DNA of 64,000 nucleotides from Sulfurimonas hydrogeniphila (GCF_009068765.1 NZ_CP035534.1:1054001-1118000), one strand, 5' to 3'. Positions 9,479-19,240 are shown, numbered from the stretch's first letter. Numbers and translations: made by a program. Notes: a model not told the origin generated them from the sequence alone.

Positions 9479-10007
9479 TTTGCCACCTTTTATATAAACT
9501 GTTTTCAATTTCCAGTAAATCAAACCATTTGCCAATGAGAAAATTTTCCATTTCATCAAGTGTCTGCTGCTTTGAATAATATGCCATAACAGGCGGCGCA
9601 ATAATGATGCCCAGGCTTGCAAGTTTATGCATATTCTCTAAATTAATGGCAGAAAAAGGCATCTCTCTCGGTGCTAAAATAAGCTTTTTCTGTTCTTTGA
9701 TTACAACTGCAGCGCACCGTGTAATCAAGTTGTCCGAAATTCCACAGGCTATTTTTGCCAGTGTATTCATAGAACACGGTGCGATAATCATAGCATCAAC
9801 CCCAAAAGAGCCTGATGCAACAGAGGCTGCAATGTTTTTATTATTATGGGCAGTGACATTACTCATTTCATGTACAAGTACTTTTTCTGAATTTTCTGTC
9901 ATGATAAAATGTTTTTCAACAGATTCAGGAAGAAGCTGAATGATTTTCAGACCAAGGTTCACACCACTGGCCCCACTGCTTGCAACTACTATTTTTCTTT
10001 TTTTCAT
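9465..10007 (-). CDS. ubiX: Flavin prenyltransferase UbiX
   Basis: Prenylates FMN to make the cofactor for UbiD-type decarboxylases, as used in quinone synthesis. The Rossmann-like N-terminus KIVVASSGASGVNLG, the SGSFGVDAMIIAPCSMNTL segment and LILAPREMPFSAINLENM are characteristic. At 180 residues it is the usual size. ATG overlaps the flgA stop by 4 bases. Its partner ubiD is not in the window, and the operon position between flagellar and CoA genes gives no functional hint. Confidence 0.94.
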   Translation of the reverse strand: MKKRKIVVASSGASGVNLGLKIIQLLPESVEKHFIMTENSEKVLVHEMSNVTAHNNKNIAASVASGSFGVDAMIIAPCSMNTLAKIACGISDNLITRCAAVVIKEQKKLILAPREMPFSAINLENMHKLASLGIIIAPPVMAYYSKQQTLDEMENFLIGKWFDLLEIENSLYKRWQIEES

Positions 10008-10879
10008 TGTACCTCTGCTTTGTTCTTTCCGGTTATAACAACTCTTATTTTTTTTCCATTTCTCTTTATAACACTGACAGTGTCTCCAAGTCTTCCGTTT
10101 TGAAGTGCTTTTGCAGAAAAATAGATATGTATTGCATTGTTGTTAAAATTAACACTAACACTCGAGCCGCGTTTGACTAAAAACAAACCGACAACATCTC
10201 TTTTTGTTATAATATTACCTGCTTGAATGTTGTGCTTACTTTGGTAGTGCTTTACATGTAAACCCTCTAAAGGCATCGCTTTGAATTTATCCAGTATTAT
10301 ACTCTTTTTTTGTGTATTTATATTGGTGAGTTCATTATCTTTTTTGATGTTTTTTCTGGCAAACAAAATGGAAACAGTGGCTAAAATTTTATATTTAAAA
10401 AATATTTTTTTATTATCATCTGTTTTTATATATAAAATGCTCTTGTTGGACAAGTGTGCTTTGGTGCTAAAATGAACAGTGTAGCGTTTTGGGAGTTCTT
10501 CCATATAATGTGTGGGAAAGAGTGTTATTGTAGATATTTTTATATTTTTATATTTTTCTTTATAGTGCTTTTTTATACTGTTTTTTATATACGTTGTATT
10601 GATAGGGCTTTTTTTTGTGAACTGTATGTAACTGTGTTTTGAAGTAAAGTTGTCAAAACCGCTTTTGTGAAGTATTTTTAAAAGTTCTTTTTTTTGTATA
10701 CGTTTTGAATGTCTGTTTTTGTCTATATCAAAAAGTTTTCTGTCATTTTTTTTACTTACAGGTACAATATCTGAAAGCATAATAAAATCATTTTTTATAT
10801 AATAATTGCTTCGAAGAGTGTTGGCAGCGAAAATAGTTGAAAAAGAGATGAGTAGAAGAATTATTTTTAGAAATAACAT
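10004..10879 (-). CDS. flgA: Flagellar P-ring assembly chaperone FlgA
   Basis: Periplasmic protein needed for assembly of the FlgI P-ring of the flagellar basal body. A signal peptide spans about residues 1-18 (LFLKIILLLISFSTIFAA). The C-terminal 120 residues carry the SAF-like FlgA domain: ARKNIKKDNELT, EGLHVKHYQSKHNIQAGNII, VKRGSSVSV and ALQNGRLGDTVSVIKRNGK. The middle part is lysine-rich and poorly conserved, as usual for this group. It is the first gene of the long minus-strand operon, immediately downstream of tRNA-Leu on the same strand. Confidence 0.9.
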   Translation of the reverse strand: MLFLKIILLLISFSTIFAANTLRSNYYIKNDFIMLSDIVPVSKKNDRKLFDIDKNRHSKRIQKKELLKILHKSGFDNFTSKHSYIQFTKKSPINTTYIKNSIKKHYKEKYKNIKISTITLFPTHYMEELPKRYTVHFSTKAHLSNKSILYIKTDDNKKIFFKYKILATVSILFARKNIKKDNELTNINTQKKSIILDKFKAMPLEGLHVKHYQSKHNIQAGNIITKRDVVGLFLVKRGSSVSVNFNNNAIHIYFSAKALQNGRLGDTVSVIKRNGKKIRVVITGKNKAEVQ

Positions 10880-10917
10880 AAGTATCTCTCATTTTGAGAA
10901 CTAACAACTGTAAAAAG

Positions 10918-11001
10918 TGGTACCAGAGAGGGGATTTGAACCCCTAAGCCGTGAGGCGGCGGATTTTGAATCCGCTATGTATACCGTTCCATCACTCTGG
11001 C
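10918..11001 (-). tRNA. tRNA-Leu (anticodon CAA)
   Basis: Read on the minus strand, the acceptor arm GCCAGAG pairs with CTCTGGT and is followed by A and an encoded CCA. The anticodon stem GCGGA/TCCGC encloses loop TTCAAAA, giving anticodon CAA. A long variable arm typical of a type II tRNA and the T arm GGGGTTCAAATCCCC are present. The length of 84 fits a leucine tRNA decoding UUG. flgA follows downstream on the same strand. Confidence 0.95.
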
Positions 11002-11078
11002 AAATCAGCTGTTGAAGTTGGAATGATAGTAGGAATTTACTTAAAAGTAAATAATATTTGGCCGATAATACCATTAAA

Positions 11079-11094
11079 TGGAACTTTTATTGCT
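11079..11094 (+). promoter_or_regulatory. Sigma-54 type promoter of flgL
   Basis: TGGAAC-N5-TTGCT: GG and GC dinucleotides are separated by exactly 10 bases, as required for RpoN promoters (-24/-12). It lies 57 bases before the flgL ATG. Hook and hook-associated flagellar genes in Campylobacterota are commonly sigma-54 dependent, so this fits the gene. Confidence 0.7.
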
Positions 11095-11150
11095 ATACTT
11101 TGCCAATAATTGCCAGAAACCAAACAATATTTTGAAAACGGAGAGATATT

Positions 11151-13211
11151 ATGCGTGTAACATCAAGTATGTATTACAACAGTCTGTATGCTACAAATAA
11201 TTTAAAAATAAACAATGAACTTTTTGATGTAAATAAGCAGATTGCCTCAGGATTGAAAATTCAATATGCCAAAGATGATGTAAGAACATTTACAGAAACT
11301 ATGCGGCTTGACAATGAGCTCGTTACAATAGGGCAGGTGAAAAAGAGTACAGAAAGCGGATATAAAATTTCAAATCAGACAGATGTTGTTCTCAATGAGT
11401 TTGAAACTTCACTTGACAGAATGAAAACTCTGCTTATAAATGCCGCAAACGGCACACACAGCCCGGACTCTCTTGATGCCATAGCCGGAGAGCTTCGGGG
11501 TTTGGAAAAACATTTTAAAAACCTGGCTAACACTTCGATTAACGGGCAGTTTTTATTTTCTGGTTCTGCTGTCAATACAAAACCGATAGATGCAAACGGA
11601 ATATATCAGGGGAATGATGCAGGAATGAACTCTGTGCTTGGTTCAAATTCCACACAAAAGTATAATCTCACCGGAGCAGAACTTTTTTTAGGCGAAGAAC
11701 AAAATACAAAAAGAGAAATCACAACAAATGTAATCAACAATGATTTAATTAACGGTGGAATAATTACTGCAGACAGCAGCATTAGAGATTTGATGGGTGA
11801 TATAGATGATGATACAACTACAGTCAACAAAAATTATTTTTACATCAGAGGGACCAGAAGTGACGGCACCGCCTTTAAAGTCAGAAAAGAGTTTGACGAT
11901 ACGGCAAAAGTAAGTGATTTACTGGATGAAATAGGCAAAGCATACGGAAACAACGGCAGTATAAACGTGGTAAATGTGAGCCTGAATGCAAATGGACAGA
12001 TTGTTGTCCAAGACAAACAGAAAGGTTCAAGCAAACTGGATTTTCATATGGTGGGGGCGGTTGATTTTGATTTGACGACAGATGAAAACGGTGATACCCA
12101 AAACAATGATGCACTCGTAAATGATATAGATTTGCTGGATGTCGGTGAAAAAGATTATGCAAAAATAAAAGACGGAACCGCTACATCAAGCCTCTATGTC
12201 AAAGAGTTTATCCAGTCAGGTTTCATACCGGCTGCCGGTGCAGCCAGCAATATAGAAGGGATAGTGTATGACAGAACACAATTTTCCAAAAGCGGTGCAG
12301 AACTCACATCAAATGTCCCTCAGATTCTAAAAGAGACAAATGCCTTTGCCTCTCCATCTGCAAAAATTTCCGAAGTAGCTGATCTGTCTCAGGGAACACC
12401 CGGTACGCTTGATGCAACCGTATTGAATCTGGAAGGAAATGATATTAACGGTAATCCTTATACCGCAACAATAAATTTAGATTCCGCAGGTTCAACTTTT
12501 ACAATTGGTGGAAATACTTATGATATTTTTAATATGCAGACTCCAAGAACAGCAACAGCTGCAGATAATGTAACCTATCAGCAACTGATGGATGTTCTCA
12601 ATATGATTGTTACCAATAACCTACCTACCGGAACTGCAGCAAATGACTATGATAATGCAATAATAGCTTCAAACACACAGGGAAACACTTCTTTAACCTA
12701 TGACGGAAAGTTGAAATTCACTGACTTCACTGCTACTCAGACACAATCGACAATAGCACTTTATGATGCTAACAGTGATAATTTTACAGCAGATGCTTCT
12801 GTTATGACCTTTAATGCAAACAACGCTTTAACTATTGTTGATCCAAAAACAGATTTTTTTAAAAATCTTGATGAAGCCATTACTGCTGTAGAAGATCATA
12901 AACTTTATCCGGACAGTTCCAGCGGAAATATGCGAAATCAAGGAATAGAAAATGCGCTTGCAGCAATAGACAAACTGCAGTCACATGTCTCCAGAAGCCA
13001 TTCGGTTGTCGGTGCACAGTCAAATACCTTAAACACTTCACTCGAAAGAACAAGTCTGCTGGAAGTCAGTACAATGACCCTGCGCTCTGAAGTAATAGAT
13101 ACAGATATTGCAGAGGCCTCTTTGCGTTTGTCTCAACTTAACTTAAACTATCAGGCGATGCTCTCAACTGTGGGAAAAATTTCGCAATTAAGTCTGGTAA
13201 ATTATTTATAG
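11151..13211 (+). CDS. flgL: Flagellar hook-filament junction protein FlgL (HAP3)
   Basis: Flagellin-like protein that joins hook and filament. The N-terminal 150 residues match the flagellin/FlgL helical domain (MRVTSSMYYNSLY, NKQIASGLKIQYAKDD, ANTSINGQFLFSG) and the last 90 residues give the C-terminal helix (SVVGAQSNTLNTSL, DTDIAEASLRLSQLNLNYQA). Between them lies an unusually long, Asn/Thr/Asp-rich domain of about 440 residues, making 686 residues against about 320 in enterobacteria; large FlgL is a known trait of this phylum. ATG has GGAGAG upstream. A sigma-54 promoter precedes it. Confidence 0.93.
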   Translation: MRVTSSMYYNSLYATNNLKINNELFDVNKQIASGLKIQYAKDDVRTFTETMRLDNELVTIGQVKKSTESGYKISNQTDVVLNEFETSLDRMKTLLINAANGTHSPDSLDAIAGELRGLEKHFKNLANTSINGQFLFSGSAVNTKPIDANGIYQGNDAGMNSVLGSNSTQKYNLTGAELFLGEEQNTKREITTNVINNDLINGGIITADSSIRDLMGDIDDDTTTVNKNYFYIRGTRSDGTAFKVRKEFDDTAKVSDLLDEIGKAYGNNGSINVVNVSLNANGQIVVQDKQKGSSKLDFHMVGAVDFDLTTDENGDTQNNDALVNDIDLLDVGEKDYAKIKDGTATSSLYVKEFIQSGFIPAAGAASNIEGIVYDRTQFSKSGAELTSNVPQILKETNAFASPSAKISEVADLSQGTPGTLDATVLNLEGNDINGNPYTATINLDSAGSTFTIGGNTYDIFNMQTPRTATAADNVTYQQLMDVLNMIVTNNLPTGTAANDYDNAIIASNTQGNTSLTYDGKLKFTDFTATQTQSTIALYDANSDNFTADASVMTFNANNALTIVDPKTDFFKNLDEAITAVEDHKLYPDSSSGNMRNQGIENALAAIDKLQSHVSRSHSVVGAQSNTLNTSLERTSLLEVSTMTLRSEVIDTDIAEASLRLSQLNLNYQAMLSTVGKISQLSLVNYL

Positions 13212-13262
13212 GATATACTTTTATATATTATTTATCCCTTCTTACTATAAAGGTTTTCTAGC

Positions 13263-15437
13263 TTGAAAGATACTCTGTTTATTATCATTTTTGGTGTATT
13301 AATTTATCTCGGTTTTTCAACTCTTTTTGGTCCAACTGGGCTTATGGGCAGTTATGGTGCTACTTTTTCTTCTTACAATCAGCTTTATTTTGGTTATATA
13401 TCGTTTGTATATCTCTTTGTGCTGCTGTTTCCTTTGTATTTTCTGTATAAAGATACATCTTTTGGTTTTAGAAAGTTAGAACTGGGTGTTGCTTCTTTTT
13501 TGCTTTTATGCTCTTCTCTTATCGCACAGGCCCTGCTCATAACAAATGAATACAGAGGAAAATTCGGTGCAGATTTTGTAGACTTTTTATCTCCCTATAT
13601 AGGTGTTTTCGGATTATGGGTATTTTGGTTTATTATTACGGCGGTTGCCATGGTGATTCTTTTTGATAAAAGCAGTTCGGAGATCTTACATGTAGTCATA
13701 TCTTCACTCAAATCCAACAAACCGAAGAATGCAGCAACTTTTGTTGAAAAGGAACAGAGTGAGACCTTGCAACAAGATGAAATCATGCAAAAAGAAGAGA
13801 ACAAAGAGACAGAGCATGTTGAACAAACCCAAGACGAAGAAATAGACAAACCGGCATATCTAAGAAAAGAAAAAAAGCATGTAGCGGCAGAAGAAACAAG
13901 TGAGACAAAAAAAACTATTTTAGATATTGCCGCGGATGTAAAAGAGCATAAAAATACTGTTATCGTTGATGAGCTTGAAGAAAATGCAAAACTCTTGGCT
14001 AATATTGAAAAAGGGAAGGTAGAAAAACCCAAAAACTTTAAGCTGCCTTCTGTAGATTTTTTGCAAAAGCCGAATAAAACAACACATAATGTGGATGAAA
14101 AAGAGCTTGATGACAAGATACGCTATCTTATTGAAAAGCTGGCACATTTTAAAATTGACGGAGATGTTGTGCGTACCTATGCAGGTCCTGTAGTTTCTAC
14201 CTTTGAGTTTAAACCGGCAGCCAATGTGAAAGTGAGTAAAATACTTAACCTCCAAGATGATTTGGCGATGGCGCTTTCAGCGGAGACTATTCGTATTCAG
14301 GCACCTATCCCGGGAAAAGATGTTGTCGGAATAGAGATTCCAAATGAAGCAGTAGATACCATTTACCTGCGTGAGCTTTTAGATGACAAACTCTTTAAAG
14401 ACTCGGCCTCACCACTTACTATAGCGCTTGGAAAAGACATTGTAGGCAAGCCTTTTATTACTGATTTAAAAAAGTTGCCGCATTTGCTTATAGCAGGTAC
14501 AACAGGAAGCGGGAAAAGTGTCGGGATCAATGCTATGATACTTTCGCTTTTATATAAAAACTCTCCTGATCAGCTGCGTCTTTTGATGATTGACCCGAAA
14601 ATGCTTGAGTTTTCCATATATAATGATATCCCACATCTGCTTACTCCTGTCATTACAAAGCCAAAACAGGCTATTGTCTCACTTAACAATATGGTCGGTG
14701 AAATGGAACGGCGTTACGAACTCATGGCTGAGAGTCGTACAAAAAATATTGAAAATTATAATGAAAAAGTAAAAAAAGAGGGTGGTGAGCATTTCCCTTA
14801 TATAGTGGTAATTATTGATGAGTTGGCTGACCTGATGATGACAAGCGGTAAAGATGTTGAACTCTCCATCGCAAGACTTGCGCAAAAATCACGTGCCTGT
14901 GGAATTCATCTTATCATCGCGACACAAAGACCGTCTGTAGATGTTGTTACGGGACTTATTAAAGCCAACCTGCCTTCACGCATATCCTACAGAGTGGGAC
15001 AAAAGATTGATTCAAAAATCATTTTAGACCAAATGGGTGCAGAATCACTTCTGGGGCGTGGAGATATGCTTTTTACGCCTCCGGGTTCGCCGGCTTTGGT
15101 ACGCCTGCATGCTCCGTGGGCTACAGAAGAAGAGATAGAGAAGATAGTAGATTTTATTAAAGCGCAGCGAGAACCAAATTATGACAAAAGCTTTTTGATA
15201 GAAGAGACGAATGCCGAAGGTGGTTCTGCTTCAGGCTCTAATGAAAGCTATGAAGAACTTGATCCTTTGTACGAAGAGGCGAAAAATGTAGTTTTAACTG
15301 ACAGAAAAACATCTATTTCTTATCTGCAAAGAAAACTACAGATTGGATATAACCGTTCTGCAAGAGTGATAGAACAGCTTGAAAATGAAGGAGTTCTCTC
15401 TTCTCCAAATGCCAAGGGTGTCAGAGAGATATTGTAA
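13263..15437 (+). CDS. ftsK: DNA translocase FtsK
   Basis: Hexameric ATP-driven motor that moves chromosome ends through the division septum for dimer resolution. Four hydrophobic helices occupy residues 1-140, followed by a charged linker of about 130 residues rich in Glu and Lys. The motor has Walker A IAGTTGSGKSVG near residue 419, Walker B VVIIDELADLMM and the FtsK text ATQRPSVDVVTGLIKANLPS. The C-terminal winged-helix gamma domain (TSISYLQRKLQIGYNRSARV) reads directional KOPS sites. Start is TTG at 13263. The linker is much shorter than in E. coli. Its stop overlaps the next gene. Confidence 0.95.
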   Translation: MKDTLFIIIFGVLIYLGFSTLFGPTGLMGSYGATFSSYNQLYFGYISFVYLFVLLFPLYFLYKDTSFGFRKLELGVASFLLLCSSLIAQALLITNEYRGKFGADFVDFLSPYIGVFGLWVFWFIITAVAMVILFDKSSSEILHVVISSLKSNKPKNAATFVEKEQSETLQQDEIMQKEENKETEHVEQTQDEEIDKPAYLRKEKKHVAAEETSETKKTILDIAADVKEHKNTVIVDELEENAKLLANIEKGKVEKPKNFKLPSVDFLQKPNKTTHNVDEKELDDKIRYLIEKLAHFKIDGDVVRTYAGPVVSTFEFKPAANVKVSKILNLQDDLAMALSAETIRIQAPIPGKDVVGIEIPNEAVDTIYLRELLDDKLFKDSASPLTIALGKDIVGKPFITDLKKLPHLLIAGTTGSGKSVGINAMILSLLYKNSPDQLRLLMIDPKMLEFSIYNDIPHLLTPVITKPKQAIVSLNNMVGEMERRYELMAESRTKNIENYNEKVKKEGGEHFPYIVVIIDELADLMMTSGKDVELSIARLAQKSRACGIHLIIATQRPSVDVVTGLIKANLPSRISYRVGQKIDSKIILDQMGAESLLGRGDMLFTPPGSPALVRLHAPWATEEEIEKIVDFIKAQREPNYDKSFLIEETNAEGGSASGSNESYEELDPLYEEAKNVVLTDRKTSISYLQRKLQIGYNRSARVIEQLENEGVLSSPNAKGVREIL

Positions 15438-15829
15438 TGCCAAAACCGCATTTTATATTTATGAAACAAAAAGATTCTTTTTGTGTACATGTAAAGAATC
15501 TGGAAAAATTACGTGTTGAACAGATACAGGAAATAGAAGCATTTGTTGCGCAAAGAAAAGGGTACTTTGATTTTACTGCCTACACATTCAGTATTGGAAA
15601 AAAACTTGAATATCGGGAATTTGTAAAACTTCTTGATATGTTACATGTAGAAGCTTTGGTTGAGGAAGCTGTTTGTGCTCCGCAAACCAGCGCCAGAATT
15701 TCTTTTGGGCAATACAAAGGAATGCTTTACAATGAACTGCCTGATTCTTATCTGTTATGGCTCAAAAACAACTATATGGGCAGTGACAGAGAAATCATCT
15801 GCACTGAAATTGCAAAACGCAGACTCTAG
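15437..15829 (+). CDS. Small protein with C-terminal DUF3820-like domain
   Basis: The 130-residue protein starts on the last base of the ftsK stop codon (TAATG), so translation is coupled. The C-terminal 45 residues (ISFGQYKGMLYNELPDSYLLWL) resemble the DUF3820 / exodeoxyribonuclease X C-terminal module often found in small nucleic-acid-related proteins. The N-terminal 85 residues are predicted alpha/beta and unrecognised. Function unknown; coupling to ftsK hints at a role in DNA processing or chromosome segregation, but this is inference only. Confidence 0.75.
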   Translation: MPKPHFIFMKQKDSFCVHVKNLEKLRVEQIQEIEAFVAQRKGYFDFTAYTFSIGKKLEYREFVKLLDMLHVEALVEEAVCAPQTSARISFGQYKGMLYNELPDSYLLWLKNNYMGSDREIICTEIAKRRL

Positions 15830-15890
15830 TGTTACTTTTCTATACAATAAAGTAATTTTACATAATATAGATGTATAGATTCGTAACACT
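15828..15890 (+). promoter_or_regulatory. Widely spaced inverted repeat upstream of acnB
   Basis: AGTGTTAC (15828-15835) is exactly mirrored as GTAACACT (15883-15890) with 47 bases between. The left arm begins in the stop codon of the preceding gene. The acnB -10 box lies 27 bases beyond the right arm. It could be a pair of regulator half-sites or a long hairpin; chance is possible for an 8-bp arm. Confidence 0.3.
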
Positions 15891-15916
15891 GTCGATATGA
15901 TTACTTTTCTTTTAGC

Positions 15917-15922
15917 TATAAT
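15917..15922 (+). promoter_or_regulatory. -10 box (TATAAT) of acnB promoter
   Basis: Consensus TATAAT 32 bases before the acnB ATG, with T-rich DNA upstream and no clear -35 box, as is normal for vegetative promoters in Campylobacterota. The leader then carries AGGAAG 6 bases ahead of the start. Confidence 0.6.
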
Positions 15923-15954
15923 GTCCCCAAATTAAATTTACAATAGGAAGTATT

Positions 15955-18504
15955 ATGGGATTTAGAGAAGACTATAAAGCACATGTAGAAGAAAGAGCGG
16001 CACTTGGTGTCCCTCCATTACCTCTTACTGCTGAACAGACAGTAGAAGTTATCGAGTTTATTAAAACAGGTGAATATGTTGAAGAGATGCTGGATCTTTT
16101 AGAAAATCGTGTATCTCCGGGTGTAGATGATGCAGCCTATGTCAAAGCAGCATTTTTAAACGAATTGGCAAGTGAAGAACATCATGTGGCAGCTATTCCA
16201 CCTGAAAAAGCTGTCCAAATGCTTGGTATGATGCTTGGCGGATACAATGTGAAACCATTAATTGATGCTTTAACGTCAAAAAATGTAAAAGTTGTTGCAG
16301 CAGCTATTGAAGCACTTTCCAGTACATTATTGGTATATGATGCGTTCAATGATGTTGAAGAGTTGCACAAAAAAGGTGTGACTGCAGCAACTCACGTTTT
16401 AAATGCATGGGCAGACGCTGACTGGTTTACAAAAAAACCTGAACTTCCTGAAAAATTAACTGTTACCGTATTTAAAGTTCCTGGTGAAACAAACACTGAT
16501 GATTTGTCTCCTGCTTCTGAAGCATTTACACGTTCAGACATTCCTTTGCACGCAAACTCTATGCTTGCTGCAAAAATGGAAGATCCAATCGGAACTATTA
16601 ACAGACTGAAAGAGCTTGGTCATCCTGTTGCTTATGTTGGTGATGTTGTAGGTACCGGTTCAAGCCGTAAATCAGGTATCAACTCTGTACAGTGGCACAT
16701 GGGAGAGGATATTCCGGGTGTTCCAAACAAACGTACCGGCGGTGTAGTTCTTGGCGGAACAATCGCACCTATTTTCTTTGCAACAGCAGAAGACTCGGGA
16801 GCACTTCCAATCGAACTTGATGTTTCCCAAATGGAAACAGGTGATGTTATTGACATCTATCCGTATAAAGGTGAAGCACATAAAGACGGTAAATGCATCG
16901 CTACATTTACATTAAAACCAAATACTATTACTGATGAAGTACGTGCAGGCGGTCGTATTCCACTTATTATTGGTCGTGGGCTTACAAACAAAGCACGCAG
17001 TGTTTTAGGAAAAGCTCCGGCTGATATTTTCTTAACACCTGATCAGCCTGAAGATACTGGTAAAGGGTATACTTTAGCACAAAAAATGGTTGGTAAAGCA
17101 TGTGGAATGGATGGTGTTCGTCCGGGTATGTATTGTGAGCCTGAAATGAGTACAGTCGGTTCTCAAGACACAACAGGTCCTATGACAAGAGATGAGATCA
17201 AAGAACTTGCTGCGCTTGGGTTCAATGCTGATTTGGTATTACAGACTTTCTGTCATACATCTGCGTATCCAAAACCGTCAGATATTAAGATGTTCCATAC
17301 ATTACCTGACTTTATTGCAAACCGTTCAGGTGTTGCTCTTCGTCCTGGTGACGGTATTATCCACTCATGGCTAAACAGAATGGTTCTTCCGGATACTGTA
17401 GGTACGGGTGCAGATTCACATACTCGTTTTCCTATCGGTATCTCTTTTCCAGGCGGTTCCGGAATCGTTGCATTTGCAGCAGTTACAGGTTCTATGCCTT
17501 TGACTATGCCAGAATCAGTTCTTGTAAAATTTAAAGGAAAAATGCAACCGGGAATCACATTACGTGACTTGGTTAATGCTATTCCTCATCAGGCTATAAA
17601 AGAAGGTCTTTTGACAGTTGAGAAAAAAGGAAAGAAAAATATTTTTGCCGGGCGTATTTTGGAAATTCAGGGCTTGCCTGATCTGAAAGCCGAACAGGCA
17701 TTTGAGTTGTCAGATGCATCAGCAGAACGTTCTGCTGCAGCATGTACAGTTCAGTTAGACAAAGAACCAATTATTGAGTACTTAAAATCTAATATTACAC
17801 TTTTAAATTCTATGATTGATGCAGGATATGAAGACCATCGTACATTGGCACGTCGTATTGTGAAAATGGAAGAGTGGTTGGAAAAACCTGAACTGATGAA
17901 AGCGGATGAAGATGCAGAATATGCGGCAGTACTTGAGATTGATTTGGATCAAATCACAGAGCCTATTTTGGCATGCCCGAATGATCCGGATGATGTTGCT
18001 ACACTTTCAGAGATTTTAGCTGACCCTAAACGTCCGCATAAAATTGATGAAGTATTTGTCGGTTCATGTATGACAAATATCGGTCACTACCGTGCACTTG
18101 GTGAAGTATTAAAAGGCGAAGGTGCTGTTCCTACCCGTTTATGGGTTTGTCCTCCGACAAAAATGGATGAGAAACAACTTGTAGAAGATGGCTACTATGC
18201 AATCTTTGGTGCTGCAGGTGCAAGAACAGAAGTTCCGGGATGTTCATTATGTATGGGGAATCAGGCACGTGTATCAGATGGTGCAGTAGTGTTTTCAACA
18301 TCAACACGTAACTTTGACAACCGTTTAGGAAAAGAAGCACAGGTTTATCTTGGTTCTGCTGAACTTGCAGCGGTATGTTCACTTCTTGGAAAAATTCCGA
18401 CAAAAGAAGAGTACTTGGAGTTAACGAAAAAAATAGAAGGCAAAGAAGACGATATCTATAAATATCTAAACTTCAACCTAATCAAAGATTACAAGCTGAA
18501 CTAA
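15955..18504 (+). CDS. acnB: Aconitate hydratase B
   Basis: 4Fe-4S enzyme interconverting citrate and isocitrate. The 849-residue length and domain order (N-terminal HEAT-like domain, swivel domain, then the catalytic core) are those of AcnB. Cluster-ligand regions are visible: [12 protein letters not shown] for the first cysteine and [13 protein letters not shown] for the paired ones; [19 protein letters not shown] and [13 protein letters not shown] are also characteristic. It has its own promoter and is followed by a tandem hairpin terminator. It supplies the citrate/isocitrate step for the icd-oor block 9 kb away. Confidence 0.98.
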   Translation: MGFREDYKAHVEERAALGVPPLPLTAEQTVEVIEFIKTGEYVEEMLDLLENRVSPGVDDAAYVKAAFLNELASEEHHVAAIPPEKAVQMLGMMLGGYNVKPLIDALTSKNVKVVAAAIEALSSTLLVYDAFNDVEELHKKGVTAATHVLNAWADADWFTKKPELPEKLTVTVFKVPGETNTDDLSPASEAFTRSDIPLHANSMLAAKMEDPIGTINRLKELGHPVAYVGDVVGTGSSRKSGINSVQWHMGEDIPGVPNKRTGGVVLGGTIAPIFFATAEDSGALPIELDVSQMETGDVIDIYPYKGEAHKDGKCIATFTLKPNTITDEVRAGGRIPLIIGRGLTNKARSVLGKAPADIFLTPDQPEDTGKGYTLAQKMVGKACGMDGVRPGMYCEPEMSTVGSQDTTGPMTRDEIKELAALGFNADLVLQTFCHTSAYPKPSDIKMFHTLPDFIANRSGVALRPGDGIIHSWLNRMVLPDTVGTGADSHTRFPIGISFPGGSGIVAFAAVTGSMPLTMPESVLVKFKGKMQPGITLRDLVNAIPHQAIKEGLLTVEKKGKKNIFAGRILEIQGLPDLKAEQAFELSDASAERSAAACTVQLDKEPIIEYLKSNITLLNSMIDAGYEDHRTLARRIVKMEEWLEKPELMKADEDAEYAAVLEIDLDQITEPILACPNDPDDVATLSEILADPKRPHKIDEVFVGSCMTNIGHYRALGEVLKGEGAVPTRLWVCPPTKMDEKQLVEDGYYAIFGAAGARTEVPGCSLCMGNQARVSDGAVVFSTSTRNFDNRLGKEAQVYLGSAELAAVCSLLGKIPTKEEYLELTKKIEGKEDDIYKYLNFNLIKDYKLN

Positions 18505-18590
18505 ATTCACAGTGCAACAAATGGACTAAATCCATTTTTGCCAAGCTGAACTAGCTGTATGCAAAAACGGACTAAATCCGTTTTTGTTAC
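18493..18590 (+). repeat. Imperfect 50-bp tandem duplication at the acnB 3' end
   Basis: AAGCTGAACTA occurs at 18493 and again at 18543, each followed about 15-25 bases later by a hairpin with the same loop: AAATGGA-CTAAA-TCCATTT and CAAAAACGGA-CTAAA-TCCGTTTTTG. The first copy includes the acnB stop codon, so the second copy looks like a duplicated gene end with diverged stems. Confidence 0.75.
18562..18586. terminator. Bidirectional terminator between acnB and lolA
   Basis: Perfect 10-bp stem CAAAAACGGA / TCCGTTTTTG with loop CTAAA, ending in a T run. It lies between converging acnB and lolA, 8 bases from the lolA stop. A second, weaker 7-bp hairpin with the same loop lies at 18519-18537. 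Confidence 0.8.
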
Positions 18591-18593
18591 ATA

Positions 18594-19109
18594 TTACTCA
18601 CTGACTATATCATATTCATCCGGAATATCCGGTACATATTTATCTTGCGATATTTTTTTATTTACTTCTTGGTTTTTAAATACAATCTTTATATCATTTT
18701 CAAGTTCATCTTTGTATGAAATAGATTTAATGATGGAATTTTCTGTTTTTATGATGTATTCTTTATTCTGAAAGTTCGCTAAATAACTCCCTTTTGCGAT
18801 CTCTTTTGCATTGTGAATAATTTTAAAAAGATCAAAATCTCCATTAAGATGTTTAATGATGACCTGTTCTAACTCCGGTTCAATAACTACAATTTTATTT
18901 TGTAAAATATAAACACTTTTCTGCACAGGTTTTGTATACTGCCAAAGAGCATAACGAGGTTTAGAAGCTGTTACATGCCCCGTATATGTTATCTTCACAC
19001 CTTTGTCATCTACTATTTTTTGTAAAAAATCTGCTTCAAAACTGTTTATATTTTTTATACTTGCATAGCCAGATGTTATCAACAATGCAGCTAAAATTAT
19101 TCTTTTCAT
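18594..19109 (-). CDS. lolA: Outer membrane lipoprotein carrier LolA
   Basis: Periplasmic chaperone that carries lipoproteins from the LolCDE exporter to the outer membrane. A signal peptide covers about residues 1-17 (MKRIILAALLITSGYAS). The LolA fold is suggested by INSFEADFLQKIVDDKG and the region KPRYALWQYTKPVQKSVYI, where a membrane-lipid-like segment is normal. The 171-residue size fits the shorter epsilon-type LolA. AAGGAG is well placed before ATG. A lolC/E-type permease is 2.7 kb away on the other strand. Confidence 0.85.
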   Translation of the reverse strand: MKRIILAALLITSGYASIKNINSFEADFLQKIVDDKGVKITYTGHVTASKPRYALWQYTKPVQKSVYILQNKIVVIEPELEQVIIKHLNGDFDLFKIIHNAKEIAKGSYLANFQNKEYIIKTENSIIKSISYKDELENDIKIVFKNQEVNKKISQDKYVPDIPDEYDIVSE

Positions 19110-19174
19110 TTTTCTCCTTTAAAAAGAAATTATAGCAAATTATTCATTTATACTATTTATTAGATTTAATGTGA

Positions 19175-19180
19175 TAAAAT
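19175..19180 (+). promoter_or_regulatory. Probable -10 box of secA
   Basis: TAAAAT preceded by TGTGA in AT-rich DNA, 60 bases before the secA start. It would give a leader of about 55 bases that contains the 27-bp palindromic element. Confidence 0.4.
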
Positions 19181-19196
19181 AAGAACAATTTCAGCG

Positions 19197-19223
19197 ATTA
19201 CTATATAGTAAATTATATAGTAA
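19197..19223 (+). repeat. 27-bp palindromic element, copy 1 (ahead of secA)
   Basis: Contains the perfect 14-bp palindrome TTACTATATAGTAA plus a third half-site TATAGTAA. The same 27 bases occur without a mismatch at 62081-62107, just upstream of mrdA. Here it ends 17 bases before the secA ATG, in the presumed mRNA leader. Confidence 0.85.
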
Positions 19224-19240
19224 CGATAATAAGGTTGCAA

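Noticed and set aside
13595-14116. 173-codon minus-strand frame inside ftsK
   Set aside because: It mirrors the Glu/Lys-rich linker of FtsK, giving a Ser/Phe-rich artefact.
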